Positions 1 through 8,850 are shown, counted from the stretch's first letter. The stretch: 64,000 nucleotides of DNA from Thermoflexus hugenholtzii JAD2 (GCA_945877855.1 CAMDWA010000001.1:1-64000); one strand, 5' to 3'. The notes: a model not told the origin generated them from the sequence alone. Numbers and translations are program-made.

Positions 1-718
1 CGGAAGAATCGGAGGCGAGCCAAACCGACAGGCCTTTGATATCGTCGGGTTGACCGAAGCGCCCGCGTGGGATGCCATGCAAAAAGGTATCACGCAAGTA
101 AGGGTCATTCTCCATGCGCTTTTCAAGGCCGCCGCTGCCCAACACTTGGGCGGGCAAAATCGCATTCACCCGCACCCCACGCCCCGCCCATTCGGTGCTT
201 AGCTCTTTGGTCATGTGAATGACCGCCGCCATCGCCATGCCATAGACCGATTGGGTGCGCCCTAGCGAGCGATCACCCGCAATGGAGCCGATGCTCATGA
301 TGCTGCCTTTGCCTTGTTTGAGCATGCGCCGCCCAGCATGTTGGCAGGTGTAATAGCGCGAAATGACCAAATTGTGAAAGGTGATCTGAATATCGCTCAG
401 GGCCATGTCTTCGGCGGGGCCAGCTTTGGCTTCGCCAGCCACATTGCCCAAAATGTCAATGCGCCCAAATTCGCGATCAACCGTCTCGAAAATATGGTCG
501 ATATGTGCAAAATCGGTGATATCGCCCGAGATTGGCAGTGCTCGCCGACCTAGTTGCGAGAGCTTGTGAGCGGTGGCTTCGTTGCCTTCTTTATTGCGGT
601 CGAGCAAGACCACATCGGCTCCGGCTTCGGCCAAGGCCGTCGCCATTGCGCGGCCCATGCCTTGGGCTGTGCCGGTTACTACGGCTACGCGGTTAGAAAG
701 ATCGAACAAATTTGTCAT
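1..718 (-). CDS. SDR family oxidoreductase, C-terminus cut by window edge
   Basis: Classical short-chain dehydrogenase read on the minus strand from the ATG at 718 and running off base 1 (239 codons present). The Rossmann dinucleotide motif TGTAQGMG lies at residues 15-22, the NVAG motif at about 92-95 and the serine motif SIGSIAG at about 142-148. The catalytic tyrosine is Tyr159 in YGMAM, but the position normally held by lysine (YxxxK) is Met163. Family members oxidise or reduce alcohols and carbonyls with NAD(P). It lies beside a hydroxyacid dehydrogenase and a sugar-type ABC importer, so a role in the same catabolic pathway is inferred. Loss of the lysine makes activity uncertain. Confidence 0.85.
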   Translation of the reverse strand, partial: MTNLFDLSNRVAVVTGTAQGMGRAMATALAEAGADVVLLDRNKEGNEATAHKLSQLGRRALPISGDITDFAHIDHIFETVDREFGRIDILGNVAGEAKAGPAEDMALSDIQITFHNLVISRYYTCQHAGRRMLKQGKGSIMSIGSIAGDRSLGRTQSVYGMAMAAVIHMTKELSTEWAGRGVRVNAILPAQVLGSGGLEKRMENDPYLRDTFLHGIPRGRFGQPDDIKGLSVWLASDSS

Positions 719-737
719 GAGTTATTTGTTTTTTGGG

Positions 738-822
738 GACTAAGGATTAGGGATTAGGGATTAGAGATTGGGAATTGTCGAAAATCCCTATCCCTAATCC
801 CTAATCCTCAATCCCTAATCCT
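738..822. repeat. Inverted heptamer-repeat hairpin (GGATTAG)
   Basis: Tandem GGATTAG-like heptamers on the left are answered by the reverse complement (CTAATCC) on the right, giving a long imperfect hairpin between two minus-strand genes. It lies at the 3' side of the hydroxyacid dehydrogenase gene and may act as a terminator or mRNA 3'-end stabiliser. Confidence 0.8.
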
Positions 823-1851
823 TTGCTTAAACGGAAAGCGCGTTTTAACGCTTGGGTTAACAATATTTTCGGGCAATGGCAAAGAGCCATTGAGCATGTC
901 AACGACGTTTTGAATACCGGCATCCATCATGTCAATTTTGGCTTGAATGGAGGCGCTGGCGGTGTGGGGCGATAAAATAACATTGGGGCAATCGACGAGT
1001 GGATGCACGGGTGATGGAATATGCTCGACAAAAATGTCGATTAAGCCGTAAGTATCGATACCGGCCCCGCCGATGCGCCCCTCTTTGAGCGCTGCCACCA
1101 ACGCCCATTCATCAATAAGCAACCCACGTGAGGTGTTAATGATGATGGCAGTCGGTTTCATTTTGGCCAACGCCGCCGCATCGATGATGTGGTGGGTGGC
1201 TGGGGTGAGCGGAATGTGCAGCGAGACGTAATCTGATTCGCGCAAGACAGTGTCGAGATCGGTCATCTCTACCCCCAACGCATCGGCCTCATCACGCGGG
1301 GCATTTTTGTTTTGGCGGGTTGCCAGCACCCTCATGCCAAAGCCTTTGGCGCGGCGGGCGGTGTGCACGGCGCTGCGGCCAAACCCAACCAGCCCCAAGG
1401 TGCAGGCGCTCATGCGGTTAATGTTGGCGGTGTCGCGGCGGGCGCGGGCGAGGTCGCCATCCATCATGCCCTGATGTTGGCTGGCTAGCCGTCGATTGAA
1501 ATGCAGCGCCATCGCCATGACATGATCGGCCATTTCTTCGATGCAAAAGAAAGGCGTGTTTGCCACTAAAATACCCAACTCGGTGGCGCGGGCCACATCA
1601 ATTTTGTCGGTGCCAGTGCCAAAACGGGCAATGGCGCGGCATTTTTGCATGGCATCGACCACTTTGCGTGGCACTTTGGTGCCGATCAGGGCCACAATGT
1701 CGGCATCGGCGACAGCAGCGGCCAGGGCATCGGGGTCTTCGTCGTGCACTTGCGTCATGGGTAAACCCAATGCGGCATAGCGCTGTAGCTCATATTCACC
1801 GGGTTTAAACACCGATGCTGTGAGACGCACAATTTTGTATTGTGAAAACAT
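808..1851 (-). CDS. D-isomer-specific 2-hydroxyacid dehydrogenase (PGDH-like)
   Basis: A 347-residue NAD-dependent 2-hydroxyacid dehydrogenase. The nucleotide-binding motif GFGRSAVHTARR has Ser and Val where the usual GxGxIG has Ile-Gly. Then come the catalytic Arg in NTSRGLLID, the GIDTYG segment and the catalytic His in LSPHTAS near the C-terminus. Length fits the phosphoglycerate or glyoxylate reductase type. It starts at 1851, 12 bp downstream of the permease stop, so it is probably co-transcribed with the ABC transporter as its last gene but one. The exact substrate cannot be read from sequence. A sugar acid or other 2-hydroxyacid derived from the imported compound is inferred. A second paralogous family member is at 9537-10496. 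Confidence 0.85.
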   Translation of the reverse strand: MFSQYKIVRLTASVFKPGEYELQRYAALGLPMTQVHDEDPDALAAAVADADIVALIGTKVPRKVVDAMQKCRAIARFGTGTDKIDVARATELGILVANTPFFCIEEMADHVMAMALHFNRRLASQHQGMMDGDLARARRDTANINRMSACTLGLVGFGRSAVHTARRAKGFGMRVLATRQNKNAPRDEADALGVEMTDLDTVLRESDYVSLHIPLTPATHHIIDAAALAKMKPTAIIINTSRGLLIDEWALVAALKEGRIGGAGIDTYGLIDIFVEHIPSPVHPLVDCPNVILSPHTASASIQAKIDMMDAGIQNVVDMLNGSLPLPENIVNPSVKTRFPFKQRIRD

Positions 1852-1863
1852 ATGCTTTCGCTT

Positions 1864-2715
1864 TTAGCCTTTGGTTGCGCCAGCGGTTAAGCCGCTGACA
1901 AACCGGTCGGTGAAGAAGAAATAGAGGATGGCAATGGGCACAGATGAAACAGTGGCGGCGGCCATCAGCGGGCCGATCACCATAAAATCGCCTTGGGCAA
2001 ACGCGCCCATCACGCCGGTGGTGAGCATACGGTTTTGCTCACCGCTGGTGAGGGCAATCGAATAGACCAATTCGTTCCACGAGGCCGTAAACGAGAAAAT
2101 GCCCGCCGTGATGATGCCCGAAATTGCCATTGGTAACGTAATGCGAACAATCGCGCCAATGCGGCTGGCCCCATCCACCATCGCGCATTCTTCCGGCTCG
2201 TGGGGCACATTTGCAAAATAACCGCTCAGTAACCAGGTGCAGAATGGAATGAGGAAGGTTGGATAGGTGATATAGAGCGCAGATAAACTGCCGAGCAAGC
2301 CCCATTCTTTTAATATTTGCGCCAAGGGCACAAATAAAAAGCCTTTGGGCGCAATATAAGTGATGAAGACTAAGGTTCCAGCGAGCGCTGCCCCGCGAAA
2401 TTTGAGCCGTGCAATGGCAAAACCGGCCATGACAGAAATAATGACCGAGATAACGGTCGTGACCAATGAGACGAATAGGGTATTCCAGAACCACACAAAA
2501 TAATTTTTGGTGGTGAACAACAGGAAATAATTGTTAAACGTAGGCGCTTTTGGAATGAGGAAATTGCCGGTGAAATCGTAAATTTCGGCCTCGGTTTTGA
2601 GCGAGGTGATGAAGCCCCAATAAAACGGGAACAGCAAAAAGATGAGAACGGCAGCGAGCGCTAGATAAAGGGGCGCTTGTTTAATGGCTTTGCGAGCAAT
2701 TTGCGATGCATTCAT
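1864..2715 (-). CDS. Carbohydrate ABC transporter permease, MalG type
   Basis: Inner-membrane permease of 283 residues with about six hydrophobic segments. The EAA loop that contacts the ATPase reads EECAMVDGASRIGAIVRITLP (residues about 178-198). This is the CUT1 MalG/UgpE-like family that pairs with a MalF-type partner, here the gene at 2752-3663. No ATP-binding subunit is encoded next to it. In CUT1 systems a shared MsmX-like ATPase encoded elsewhere often serves several importers, so that is inferred. The order on the minus strand is SBP, MalF-type, MalG-type, dehydrogenase, SDR, consistent with one operon. Confidence 0.9.
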   Translation of the reverse strand: MNASQIARKAIKQAPLYLALAAVLIFLLFPFYWGFITSLKTEAEIYDFTGNFLIPKAPTFNNYFLLFTTKNYFVWFWNTLFVSLVTTVISVIISVMAGFAIARLKFRGAALAGTLVFITYIAPKGFLFVPLAQILKEWGLLGSLSALYITYPTFLIPFCTWLLSGYFANVPHEPEECAMVDGASRIGAIVRITLPMAISGIITAGIFSFTASWNELVYSIALTSGEQNRMLTTGVMGAFAQGDFMVIGPLMAAATVSSVPIAILYFFFTDRFVSGLTAGATKG

Positions 2716-2751
2716 AGCAGTTTTAATTGGGCAGGGGTTGGACCTGCCGGG

Positions 2752-3663
2752 TTAACCTTGTTGTTGGCGACGCACATTAATCAGCGAGGCGATGATCAAC
2801 ACCAGCAAAAATGGGAACATGGTCATCGTCACCGCCGACCCAAGCCCAATCAGGCCAGAGCCGAGCGATAGGTTGTATGTCGTAAGGGCAAACATGGTGG
2901 TGGCGTTATTGGGGCCGCCACGTGTGAGCAAAAACGGCAAATCGAAATCGCCCAACGTGCCGATGGTTGAGATGAGCATGACGATGGTGACGACGGGCAA
3001 AATGGCTGGAAAAACGATGAGCCAGAAGCTTTGCCAAGGGCTTGCGCCATCAATGCGGCTGGCTTCGATGATTTCATTGGACACCGATTGAATGGCGGCC
3101 AAAAAGGTGATGGCAAAGAAGGGCAGGCCGCGCCATAAATTGATAAAAATAAGCGATCCCATTGCCCACGTTTCATCTCTTAAAAAGGGCAGTGGCTGCG
3201 AAATAAGATGCAGTTTGTTCACCAATACTTCATTGACCACGCTAAAGGCTGGGCTAAAAATCCATTGCCAGATCATGGTGCTGAAGGCGGTGGGCAAAAT
3301 CCAAGGCAAGAGCATGAGCGCCTTGGCAAAGCGTTGCCCAATAAATGGGCGATTGAGCAAGAGCGCCAGCGCCATGCCACAACTAAACTTTAGCACCAGT
3401 GCGATGCTGGTATAGACCAGCGAGTTAACCACCGTTTTGGCGAATAAGGTCGTGCTAAATAGTTTTTCGTAGTTTTCAAACCCAGTGAAATTGGCTGCCC
3501 CGCCCACTTCTTTATCGGTAAAGCTGAGATAGATGGCATAAAAAAACGGATAGGCCATCATGACGGCTAAAAACAAAAAACCGGGGCTGAGCAAAATCGG
3601 CCCTAGTGTGCTGTCTTTGTGCAACAATCTCGATATTTTGGCAGATAAGGTGGGCGTTTGCAT
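2752..3663 (-). CDS. Carbohydrate ABC transporter permease, MalF type
   Basis: Inner-membrane permease of 303 residues with six predicted transmembrane segments and the CUT1 EAA motif EASRIDGASPWQSFWLIVFP at about residues 198-217. It probably forms a heterodimer with the MalG-type permease 36 bp downstream and receives substrate from the lipoprotein at 3754-5115. An inverted GATGAAG-repeat hairpin separates it from the binding-protein gene. Such a hairpin could protect the upstream mRNA and so raise binding protein over permease; this is inference. Confidence 0.9.
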   Translation of the reverse strand: MQTPTLSAKISRLLHKDSTLGPILLSPGFLFLAVMMAYPFFYAIYLSFTDKEVGGAANFTGFENYEKLFSTTLFAKTVVNSLVYTSIALVLKFSCGMALALLLNRPFIGQRFAKALMLLPWILPTAFSTMIWQWIFSPAFSVVNEVLVNKLHLISQPLPFLRDETWAMGSLIFINLWRGLPFFAITFLAAIQSVSNEIIEASRIDGASPWQSFWLIVFPAILPVVTIVMLISTIGTLGDFDLPFLLTRGGPNNATTMFALTTYNLSLGSGLIGLGSAVTMTMFPFLLVLIIASLINVRRQQQG

Positions 3664-3685
3664 TGGGAAATGAGGGAATGGGGGG

Positions 3686-3740
3686 AAAGGATGAAGGATG
3701 AAGGATGAAGGATGAAGAATTCTTCATCCTTCATCCTTTA
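3686..3740. repeat. Inverted heptamer-repeat hairpin (GGATGAA)
   Basis: Four GGATGAA-type heptamers are followed at once by their reverse complement (TTCATCC) with the palindrome GAATTC at the centre, making a nearly loop-free hairpin of about 25 bp per arm. It lies inside the ABC operon, just after the SBP stop codon. Confidence 0.85.
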
Positions 3741-3753
3741 AAATCTCATTTTT

Positions 3754-5115
3754 TTAGCTGAGCAACTTGAGGTCGTTGATGTCTTTCATCACACCGGCTA
3801 AGGCGGCTTTGGCGTTGCCAGTTGAGCAGGCTTGTGAGAACAGTTTGCCGATTAGCACTTTTTCTTGCATCAAGCTCGATAGCTTGTTGTTGTTTGGCAA
3901 GGCGTAGCCAGCGGGCAAGGCCAATTTGAACATGTCTTTGGCAATCGCCAGTTTGGGGTCGGCGGGCCAAATGGGTTCGCTTTCAAACTTGGGCAACATG
4001 GGCAAGATATAGCCTTGACCAGCCTTATAGAACGCCCCAAGGTTCTTAACCGAGAAGAAGTTCTTGATCAAGTCTTTGGCGGCATCGAGATCGGCCCCTT
4101 TGGTATGACCCAGAATGCCCCACCAAGGCAATGTGGCGGCGCCAAAGCGCCCGGCTGGGCCTTTGGGTGGGATGGCGTGATTCATCCCGGCGGCAACGGC
4201 GGGGTTGTTTTTGGTAGCGGGCAAATAAATGGTGTTGACGTTGGCTGTCATCGAGATTTTGCCAGCCAAGAAACCAGAGTTATTTGCGCCGTCGTCATAG
4301 GCCACCTCGCCCGGGTCGCCACAGTCGTTGTGGAACTGAATGGCATATTCGAGCGCGGCAAGCGTCTCTTTGCTGTCGAGCGCCAATGAGCCATCGGGGT
4401 TAAATTCTTTGGCCCCAAACGCCCACAATATCAAATAAGGCGCTGCGTTGCCATCGCCAGCGGCTTTATCTGAGAAAGTCATGCCGAAGGGGCGGCCTTT
4501 GGCTTTCAACTTTTTGCCCGCAACCAACATTTCATCCCATGTGTCGGGGAATTTGGTAATGCCTTCTTCCTTAAACCAGTCTTCACGATAGTTCATGAAC
4601 CAGTTGTGTTGACCGAGTGGCACGGCAATCCATTTGCCGGAATTTTTGGCAACAAATGGGCCAGCGGGCAAATAGCCACCGCCTTCGCTGCTCAGGGCTT
4701 CGGCCACACTGCTGATATCTACCAAGCTCTTAGCATAAATGGCGGGGGGTGTGGCCGACTGAATGATGTTTGCGCCGCTGCCGGTCTCGATGGCGGTTTG
4801 GATCTTTGGCCCAAAGTTTTGGTCACGCTCGATCGTGAGGGTGACATTGTTTTGCTTGGCCCAATCATTGGCAAAATTGTCAATGACGGGGTCAAGTTCG
4901 GGCAAAAAGCTCCATGCACCACCGAGCCAATTTACTTTTGCACCTTTTAGGGTGACGGGTGCAGCGGGTTTGGCTGCGCCGGTGTCAGCGGGTTTGGCGG
5001 GGGCGGGGGTTGGGGCCGGGGCGCTACATGCCGCCAGTGCACTTACGCCCGTACCGAGGGCGGCGATACCTGCGCCTTTTAAGAGCGCTCTACGAGTTAA
5101 TTTGGTTTGCTTCAT
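3754..5115 (-). CDS. ABC transporter substrate-binding lipoprotein, family 1
   Basis: Extracellular solute-binding protein of 453 residues. The N-terminus has a twin-arginine-like signal (TRRALLKGAG) followed by a lipobox LAAC at about residues 26-29, so Tat export and lipid anchoring are both suggested. An Ala/Pro-rich linker follows. The mature part resembles the SBP_bac_1 family (maltose or glycerol-phosphate type) in length and in the ADLDAAKDLIKNFF-type C-terminal region. The start at 5115 is fixed by a strong Shine-Dalgarno (AGGAGG on the minus strand, 5125-5130). It is the first gene of the minus-strand operon and is divergent from the 2-oxoacid dehydrogenase operon, so shared control from 5116-5369 is likely. 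The substrate is unknown. Confidence 0.9.
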   Translation of the reverse strand: MKQTKLTRRALLKGAGIAALGTGVSALAACSAPAPTPAPAKPADTGAAKPAAPVTLKGAKVNWLGGAWSFLPELDPVIDNFANDWAKQNNVTLTIERDQNFGPKIQTAIETGSGANIIQSATPPAIYAKSLVDISSVAEALSSEGGGYLPAGPFVAKNSGKWIAVPLGQHNWFMNYREDWFKEEGITKFPDTWDEMLVAGKKLKAKGRPFGMTFSDKAAGDGNAAPYLILWAFGAKEFNPDGSLALDSKETLAALEYAIQFHNDCGDPGEVAYDDGANNSGFLAGKISMTANVNTIYLPATKNNPAVAAGMNHAIPPKGPAGRFGAATLPWWGILGHTKGADLDAAKDLIKNFFSVKNLGAFYKAGQGYILPMLPKFESEPIWPADPKLAIAKDMFKLALPAGYALPNNNKLSSLMQEKVLIGKLFSQACSTGNAKAALAGVMKDINDLKLLS

Positions 5116-5290
5116 GGCAATTTATCCTCCTTTGGTTTGTTTTGTCGAATTTTGTTTGATACTTTGAATCTATTTTCTTAATAATGAGGGGTAAGTAAAG
5201 CCGCTTTCGACATTACGTCTTTGAGATTTCCCCTTATTACTGAGAAGATGCAATTGAACACTAATTTAAATTGTATTCATATATAAAAAA

Positions 5291-5357
5291 TTGTCAACTG
5301 TCAATTGTAAGTTGTTAACAGTTTACTGTTGACAGTATAAACTATTTCGACTATGAT
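5291..5357 (+). promoter_or_regulatory. Promoter with candidate GntR operator, divergent intergenic region
   Basis: A near-consensus sigma70-type promoter for the E1alpha gene is visible: TTGACA at 5329-5334, a 17-bp spacer and TATGAT at 5352-5357. Four related half-sites surround it: TTGTCAAC (5291), CTGTCAAT (5299), GTTAACAG (5314) and GTTGACAG (5328), two in one orientation and two inverted. They overlap the -35 box. The GntR/FCD regulator encoded at 8851 is the obvious candidate ligand-responsive binder. The start codon at 5370 lies only 12 nt after the -10 box, so the 5' leader would be about 6 nt. Confidence 0.6.
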
Positions 5358-5369
5358 ATTAGTATTCAT

Positions 5370-6335
5370 ATGGAAAAAGACACGGGCTTATTACTTTACC
5401 GAAATATGCTACTCATCCGCATGAGCGAAGAACGGCTGGCGCAATCGCGGCAAGCCGGTTTGGTTCATGGTGCTTGTCACACTTATGTGGGTGAAGAGGC
5501 GGTTGCGACGGGCGTTTGCGCCCATCTTAACCAAGATGATATGGTGTTTAGCACCCATCGTGGTCATGGTCATGCCTTGGCAAAAGGTGTTTCGCCTTTT
5601 GAGGTAATGGCCGAGCTGTATGGGCGCGAAACGGGTTGCTCGCATGGTCGCGGCGGCAGTATGCACCTTTTTAAACCCGAAGTGGGCTTAATGGGAACCA
5701 GTGGTATTGTTGGCCCATGCATTTTGCAGGCTGCAGGCGCAGGCTACACCTTTAAATTGTTGGGCAAGCCCAATGTGGCGGTGGCGTTTTTTGGGGATGG
5801 GGCCTCGAATAACGGTGCTTTTCACGAAGGTGTTAACTTAGCCGCCATTTACAAGCTACCGGTGCTGTTTGTGTGTGAAAATAATTTATACGCAACCGAA
5901 GTGCCATCGTCCTATTCATCGGGCAACCCCGATATTTATCAGCGGGCGATTGGCTATGGCATACCGGGCGTAAAGGTCGATGGCAATGATGCATGGGAGA
6001 TGTTTTTAGCGGCGGGTGAGGCAGTGCGACGAGCACGGGCTGGGGAAGGTCCGACCTTGATCGAGGCAAAAACCTATCGTACCCGCGCCCATTCTGAAGG
6101 TATGCGCGATGTGGGCTACCGCACCCAAGAAGAGGTTGAATCTTGGAAAGCCCGCGACCCGATTAAAATGTTGCGTGATCGTTTGCTGCGTGATCATACC
6201 GCCGACGAAGACGATATCGACAATGTTCATAACGAGGTCACCGCACGGGTGACCGATGACCATCAACGCGCTGCCGATAGCCCTTGGCCTAAAGGTTCAG
6301 ACGCATTGTCACATGTTTATTTTGAGGGAGCATGA
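5370..6335 (+). CDS. TPP-dependent 2-oxoacid dehydrogenase E1 alpha subunit
   Basis: 321-residue E1 alpha subunit of the pyruvate/acetoin dehydrogenase family. Seen are the thiamine-diphosphate motif beginning GDGASNNGAFHEG and ending CENN, the SHGRGGSMH loop and the GTSGIVG segment. With E1 beta it decarboxylates a 2-oxoacid and passes the acyl group to lipoyl-E2. Its 3' end overlaps the E1 beta start by 4 bp (ATGA at 6332-6335), indicating translational coupling. Short E1 alpha subunits of this size are typical of acetoin dehydrogenase (AcoA) and of many gram-positive-type PDH systems. Which 2-oxoacid or diketone is used cannot be decided here. Confidence 0.9.
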   Translation: MEKDTGLLLYRNMLLIRMSEERLAQSRQAGLVHGACHTYVGEEAVATGVCAHLNQDDMVFSTHRGHGHALAKGVSPFEVMAELYGRETGCSHGRGGSMHLFKPEVGLMGTSGIVGPCILQAAGAGYTFKLLGKPNVAVAFFGDGASNNGAFHEGVNLAAIYKLPVLFVCENNLYATEVPSSYSSGNPDIYQRAIGYGIPGVKVDGNDAWEMFLAAGEAVRRARAGEGPTLIEAKTYRTRAHSEGMRDVGYRTQEEVESWKARDPIKMLRDRLLRDHTADEDDIDNVHNEVTARVTDDHQRAADSPWPKGSDALSHVYFEGA

Positions 6336-7309
6336 AAGAACTAACCTATACCGTTGCTGCGCGTGAGGCGCTTGATGAAGAAATGGCGCGTGACCCACGT
6401 ATTTTTGTGATGGGTGAGGGCATTGGCAAACGCGGCGGCAACTTTAACACCACCTTGGGGCTATATGAAAAATATGGCCCGTTGCGTTTGTGTGATACCC
6501 CTATTGCCGAGCGTGGTTTTATTGGCTTGGCGGTGGGGGCGGCCATGTCTGGCTCAATTCCGGTTATCGACTTTATGATGGTCGATTTTATTTTGGATGC
6601 GATGGGCGAGATTATTAACCAAATGGCGAAGATGCAATACATGAGCAGCGGGCGGCTACGGATGCCAATGGTGCTGCGCGGTTGTATCGGCATTGGTGGC
6701 GCAGCAGCGACACATCATTCGGGCAGCTATTATTCTATTTTTAGCAATATTCCCGGGTTGCGCGTGATTGTGCCGACCACGCCTGCCGATGTCAAAGGCA
6801 TGTTTAGAACGGCTTTGCGCGGCAATGACCCTGTGATTATGCTTGAGCACAAAAATTTGCTCAGCAATAAAGGGCTGGTTCCTGATGAAGATTACACCAC
6901 GCCATTTGGTCAAGCCCGCATCGCGCGGGCGGGCAAACATGTGACTGCGGTGGGGGTGGCGCTGACGGTGCAAAAATGTGTGCAAGCCGCCGAAGTGCTG
7001 GCCAAGCAAGGCATCGAGGTCGAGGTGATTGACCCACGCAGCACCTCACCGCTCGATATCGCCACCATTTTGCAATCGGTGAAAAAGACCGGGCGTTTGA
7101 TGATTGTGGATGATGCCTTTGAGCCATGTGGCTTTGGGGCCGAGGTGAGCGCCCAAGTCGGCGCACACGGCTTCGATGATCTCGACGCGCCCATTCGGCG
7201 GCTGAGCGGGGCCTTTGCGCCCACGCCCTATAGCCCGCCGCTTGAGCAAGAAATCGTGCCCAGTGTCGAAACGATTACAAAAGCACTTTATGATTTGGTG
7301 AAGGAATGA
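6332..7309 (+). CDS. TPP-dependent 2-oxoacid dehydrogenase E1 beta subunit
   Basis: 325-residue E1 beta subunit (AcoB/PdhB-like) with the transketolase pyrimidine-binding domain in the first half and the transketolase C-terminal domain in the second (for example VEVIDPRSTSPLD and LMIVDDAFEPCGFGAEV). It forms the alpha2beta2 E1 with the preceding gene, whose stop codon overlaps this start. A heptamer hairpin in the 80-bp gap separates it from the E2 gene. No dihydrolipoamide dehydrogenase (E3) gene follows, so E3 is presumably supplied from elsewhere in the genome. Confidence 0.92.
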   Translation: MKELTYTVAAREALDEEMARDPRIFVMGEGIGKRGGNFNTTLGLYEKYGPLRLCDTPIAERGFIGLAVGAAMSGSIPVIDFMMVDFILDAMGEIINQMAKMQYMSSGRLRMPMVLRGCIGIGGAAATHHSGSYYSIFSNIPGLRVIVPTTPADVKGMFRTALRGNDPVIMLEHKNLLSNKGLVPDEDYTTPFGQARIARAGKHVTAVGVALTVQKCVQAAEVLAKQGIEVEVIDPRSTSPLDIATILQSVKKTGRLMIVDDAFEPCGFGAEVSAQVGAHGFDDLDAPIRRLSGAFAPTPYSPPLEQEIVPSVETITKALYDLVKE

Positions 7310-7310
7310 G

Positions 7311-7387
7311 ATGAAAAGGGTGAAGGATGAAGGATGAAGGATGAAATAAACCTTCATTCTTCATCCTTTATCCTTTATCCTTTTAAA
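7311..7387. repeat. Inverted heptamer-repeat hairpin (GGATGAA)
   Basis: Tandem GGATGAA units and their reverse complement (TTCATCC, decaying to TTTATCC) form a hairpin between the E1 beta and E2 genes. The heptamer is the same as at 3686-3740 in the divergent operon of the same locus. Confidence 0.85.
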
Positions 7388-7389
7388 AG

Positions 7390-8715
7390 ATGGCTGTTGA
7401 AATTGTTATGCCCAAACTCGGATGGACGGCTGAAGAGGCGACCATTACCGAGTGGACGAAAAAAGACGGCGAGCTGGTGCAGCGCGGCGAAGTCTATTTG
7501 CTGGTCGAAGGCGATAAATCGGTGAATGAGATTGAATCGTTTGAGACTGCCATTTTGCGTTTGTTGCCCGATGGCCCCAAAGTGGGTGAAACGGTTAAGA
7601 TCGGCACTTTGTTGGGGTATTTTGTGCAGCCGGGCGAAAAGCCACCCTTTGAGGCTGCTCAAGCTGCGGCCCAACTTGGCGGCCAAGCTGAGCCACAAGC
7701 CAGCCCCAGCGCGGCAGCCGCTGCCCCAAGCCCTAATCCTGACCCATACGCCGGGCGTGATAAACGCGGGCCAAAAATTAGCCCCCGCGCTTTGCGCATC
7801 GCCAATGAATTGGGGGTGGATTGGCAAAAACTGACCGGCAGCGGCACGAGTGGCCGCATTGTTGAGGCCGATGTGCAAGCGGCTGCGGCTGCTATGGCAG
7901 CGACGGCAGCGGCGAAGGTAGCGGTTGTGCAAGCTCCGCCGGTGCAACCTGTGGCGGCGCCAGCGATTGTGCCAGCGCCAACGCAGCCGGTGGTACGCGC
8001 TACGCCTGTTGCCAGCAATGCCACCCGCAAGACCATTGCGGCCCGCATGAGCCAAAGCGCACATACCACTGCGCCGGTCACATTGACGACCGAAGTTGAT
8101 GCCAGCGAGTTGTTTAAATTGCGCGAGACGCTTAAGGGCGAAGGCGCGGGCCGTGGCGCGGCCCAACTTGTGCCCAGTTATAACGATCTTTTTGCCAAAT
8201 TGGTGGCCTTGGCTTTGCAAGACCACCCTGCGCTGAATGCCTCGTGGTCAGACGAAGGCGTGATTCAACATGCCCATATCAATATTGGCATGGCAGTGCA
8301 AACCGAGCGCGGCTTGTTAGTGCCGGTTGTGCGTGACCCGGCTCGTAAGTCATTGCCCGATATTGCCGCCGAGGCCAATCGGTTGGTGGAGCAGGCGCGG
8401 AATGCCACCCTTTCGGGGGATGATATGCGCGGCGGCACATTTACAATTACCAACTTGGGTATGTATGACATTGATGGCTTTACGCCTGTGATCAATTTGC
8501 CTGAGTGTGCTATTTTGGGCATTGGGCGGATGGTGGCGAAGGTGGTGGTGGTGGATGAGGCAAACCCGCGTCGCGCTGCGCGGACGGCTATTCGCAAGAT
8601 GATGGTGTTGAGTTTGACGTTTGACCATCGGGTAGTGGATGGTGCACCGGCGGCCCAATTTTTGCAACGGGTAAAGAAATTTGTCGAACAGCCTTATATT
8701 TGGCTGGTACGCTAG
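7390..8715 (+). CDS. Dihydrolipoamide acyltransferase (E2) of the 2-oxoacid dehydrogenase complex
   Basis: 441-residue E2. The N-terminal lipoyl domain carries the lipoylated lysine in EGDKSVNEIES (about residues 40-50). An Ala/Pro linker leads to a peripheral subunit-binding domain (KISPRALRIANELGV to SGRIVEADV, about residues 130-165). A second Ala/Pro linker precedes the catalytic domain, which has the acyltransferase motif DHRVVDG near residue 415. It takes the acyl group from E1 to CoA. There is one lipoyl domain only. The gene is followed by a long GCCGAAAT-type palindrome and then the GntR regulator. Confidence 0.92.
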   Translation: MAVEIVMPKLGWTAEEATITEWTKKDGELVQRGEVYLLVEGDKSVNEIESFETAILRLLPDGPKVGETVKIGTLLGYFVQPGEKPPFEAAQAAAQLGGQAEPQASPSAAAAAPSPNPDPYAGRDKRGPKISPRALRIANELGVDWQKLTGSGTSGRIVEADVQAAAAAMAATAAAKVAVVQAPPVQPVAAPAIVPAPTQPVVRATPVASNATRKTIAARMSQSAHTTAPVTLTTEVDASELFKLRETLKGEGAGRGAAQLVPSYNDLFAKLVALALQDHPALNASWSDEGVIQHAHINIGMAVQTERGLLVPVVRDPARKSLPDIAAEANRLVEQARNATLSGDDMRGGTFTITNLGMYDIDGFTPVINLPECAILGIGRMVAKVVVVDEANPRRAARTAIRKMMVLSLTFDHRVVDGAPAAQFLQRVKKFVEQPYIWLVR

Positions 8716-8732
8716 GGCAATCAAAGTGGTAA

Positions 8733-8789
8733 TGCCGAAATGGATATTCCTCTACCTCTATCTGGGGTAGAGGAATATCCATTTCGGCA
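8733..8789. repeat. Palindrome of the GCCGAAAT family
   Basis: Arms of about 25 bp, outer sequence TGCCGAAATGG and complementary ATTTCGGCA, with a short loop around 8758-8764. It lies at the 3' end of the E2 gene. It shares the outer arm with eight other palindromes in this window, while the inner arm is unique to this locus. Confidence 0.9.
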
Positions 8790-8850
8790 AAACCTGTTTA
8801 TCGTTGCGAATGTGATATTGTTAAGTTAAGAGGATACGAAAATAGAGTTT

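Noticed and set aside
7375-8226. 283-codon minus-strand ORF opposite the E2 gene
   Set aside because: Arg/His/Gly-rich composition and full overlap with a well-supported E2 gene mark it as a shadow ORF.
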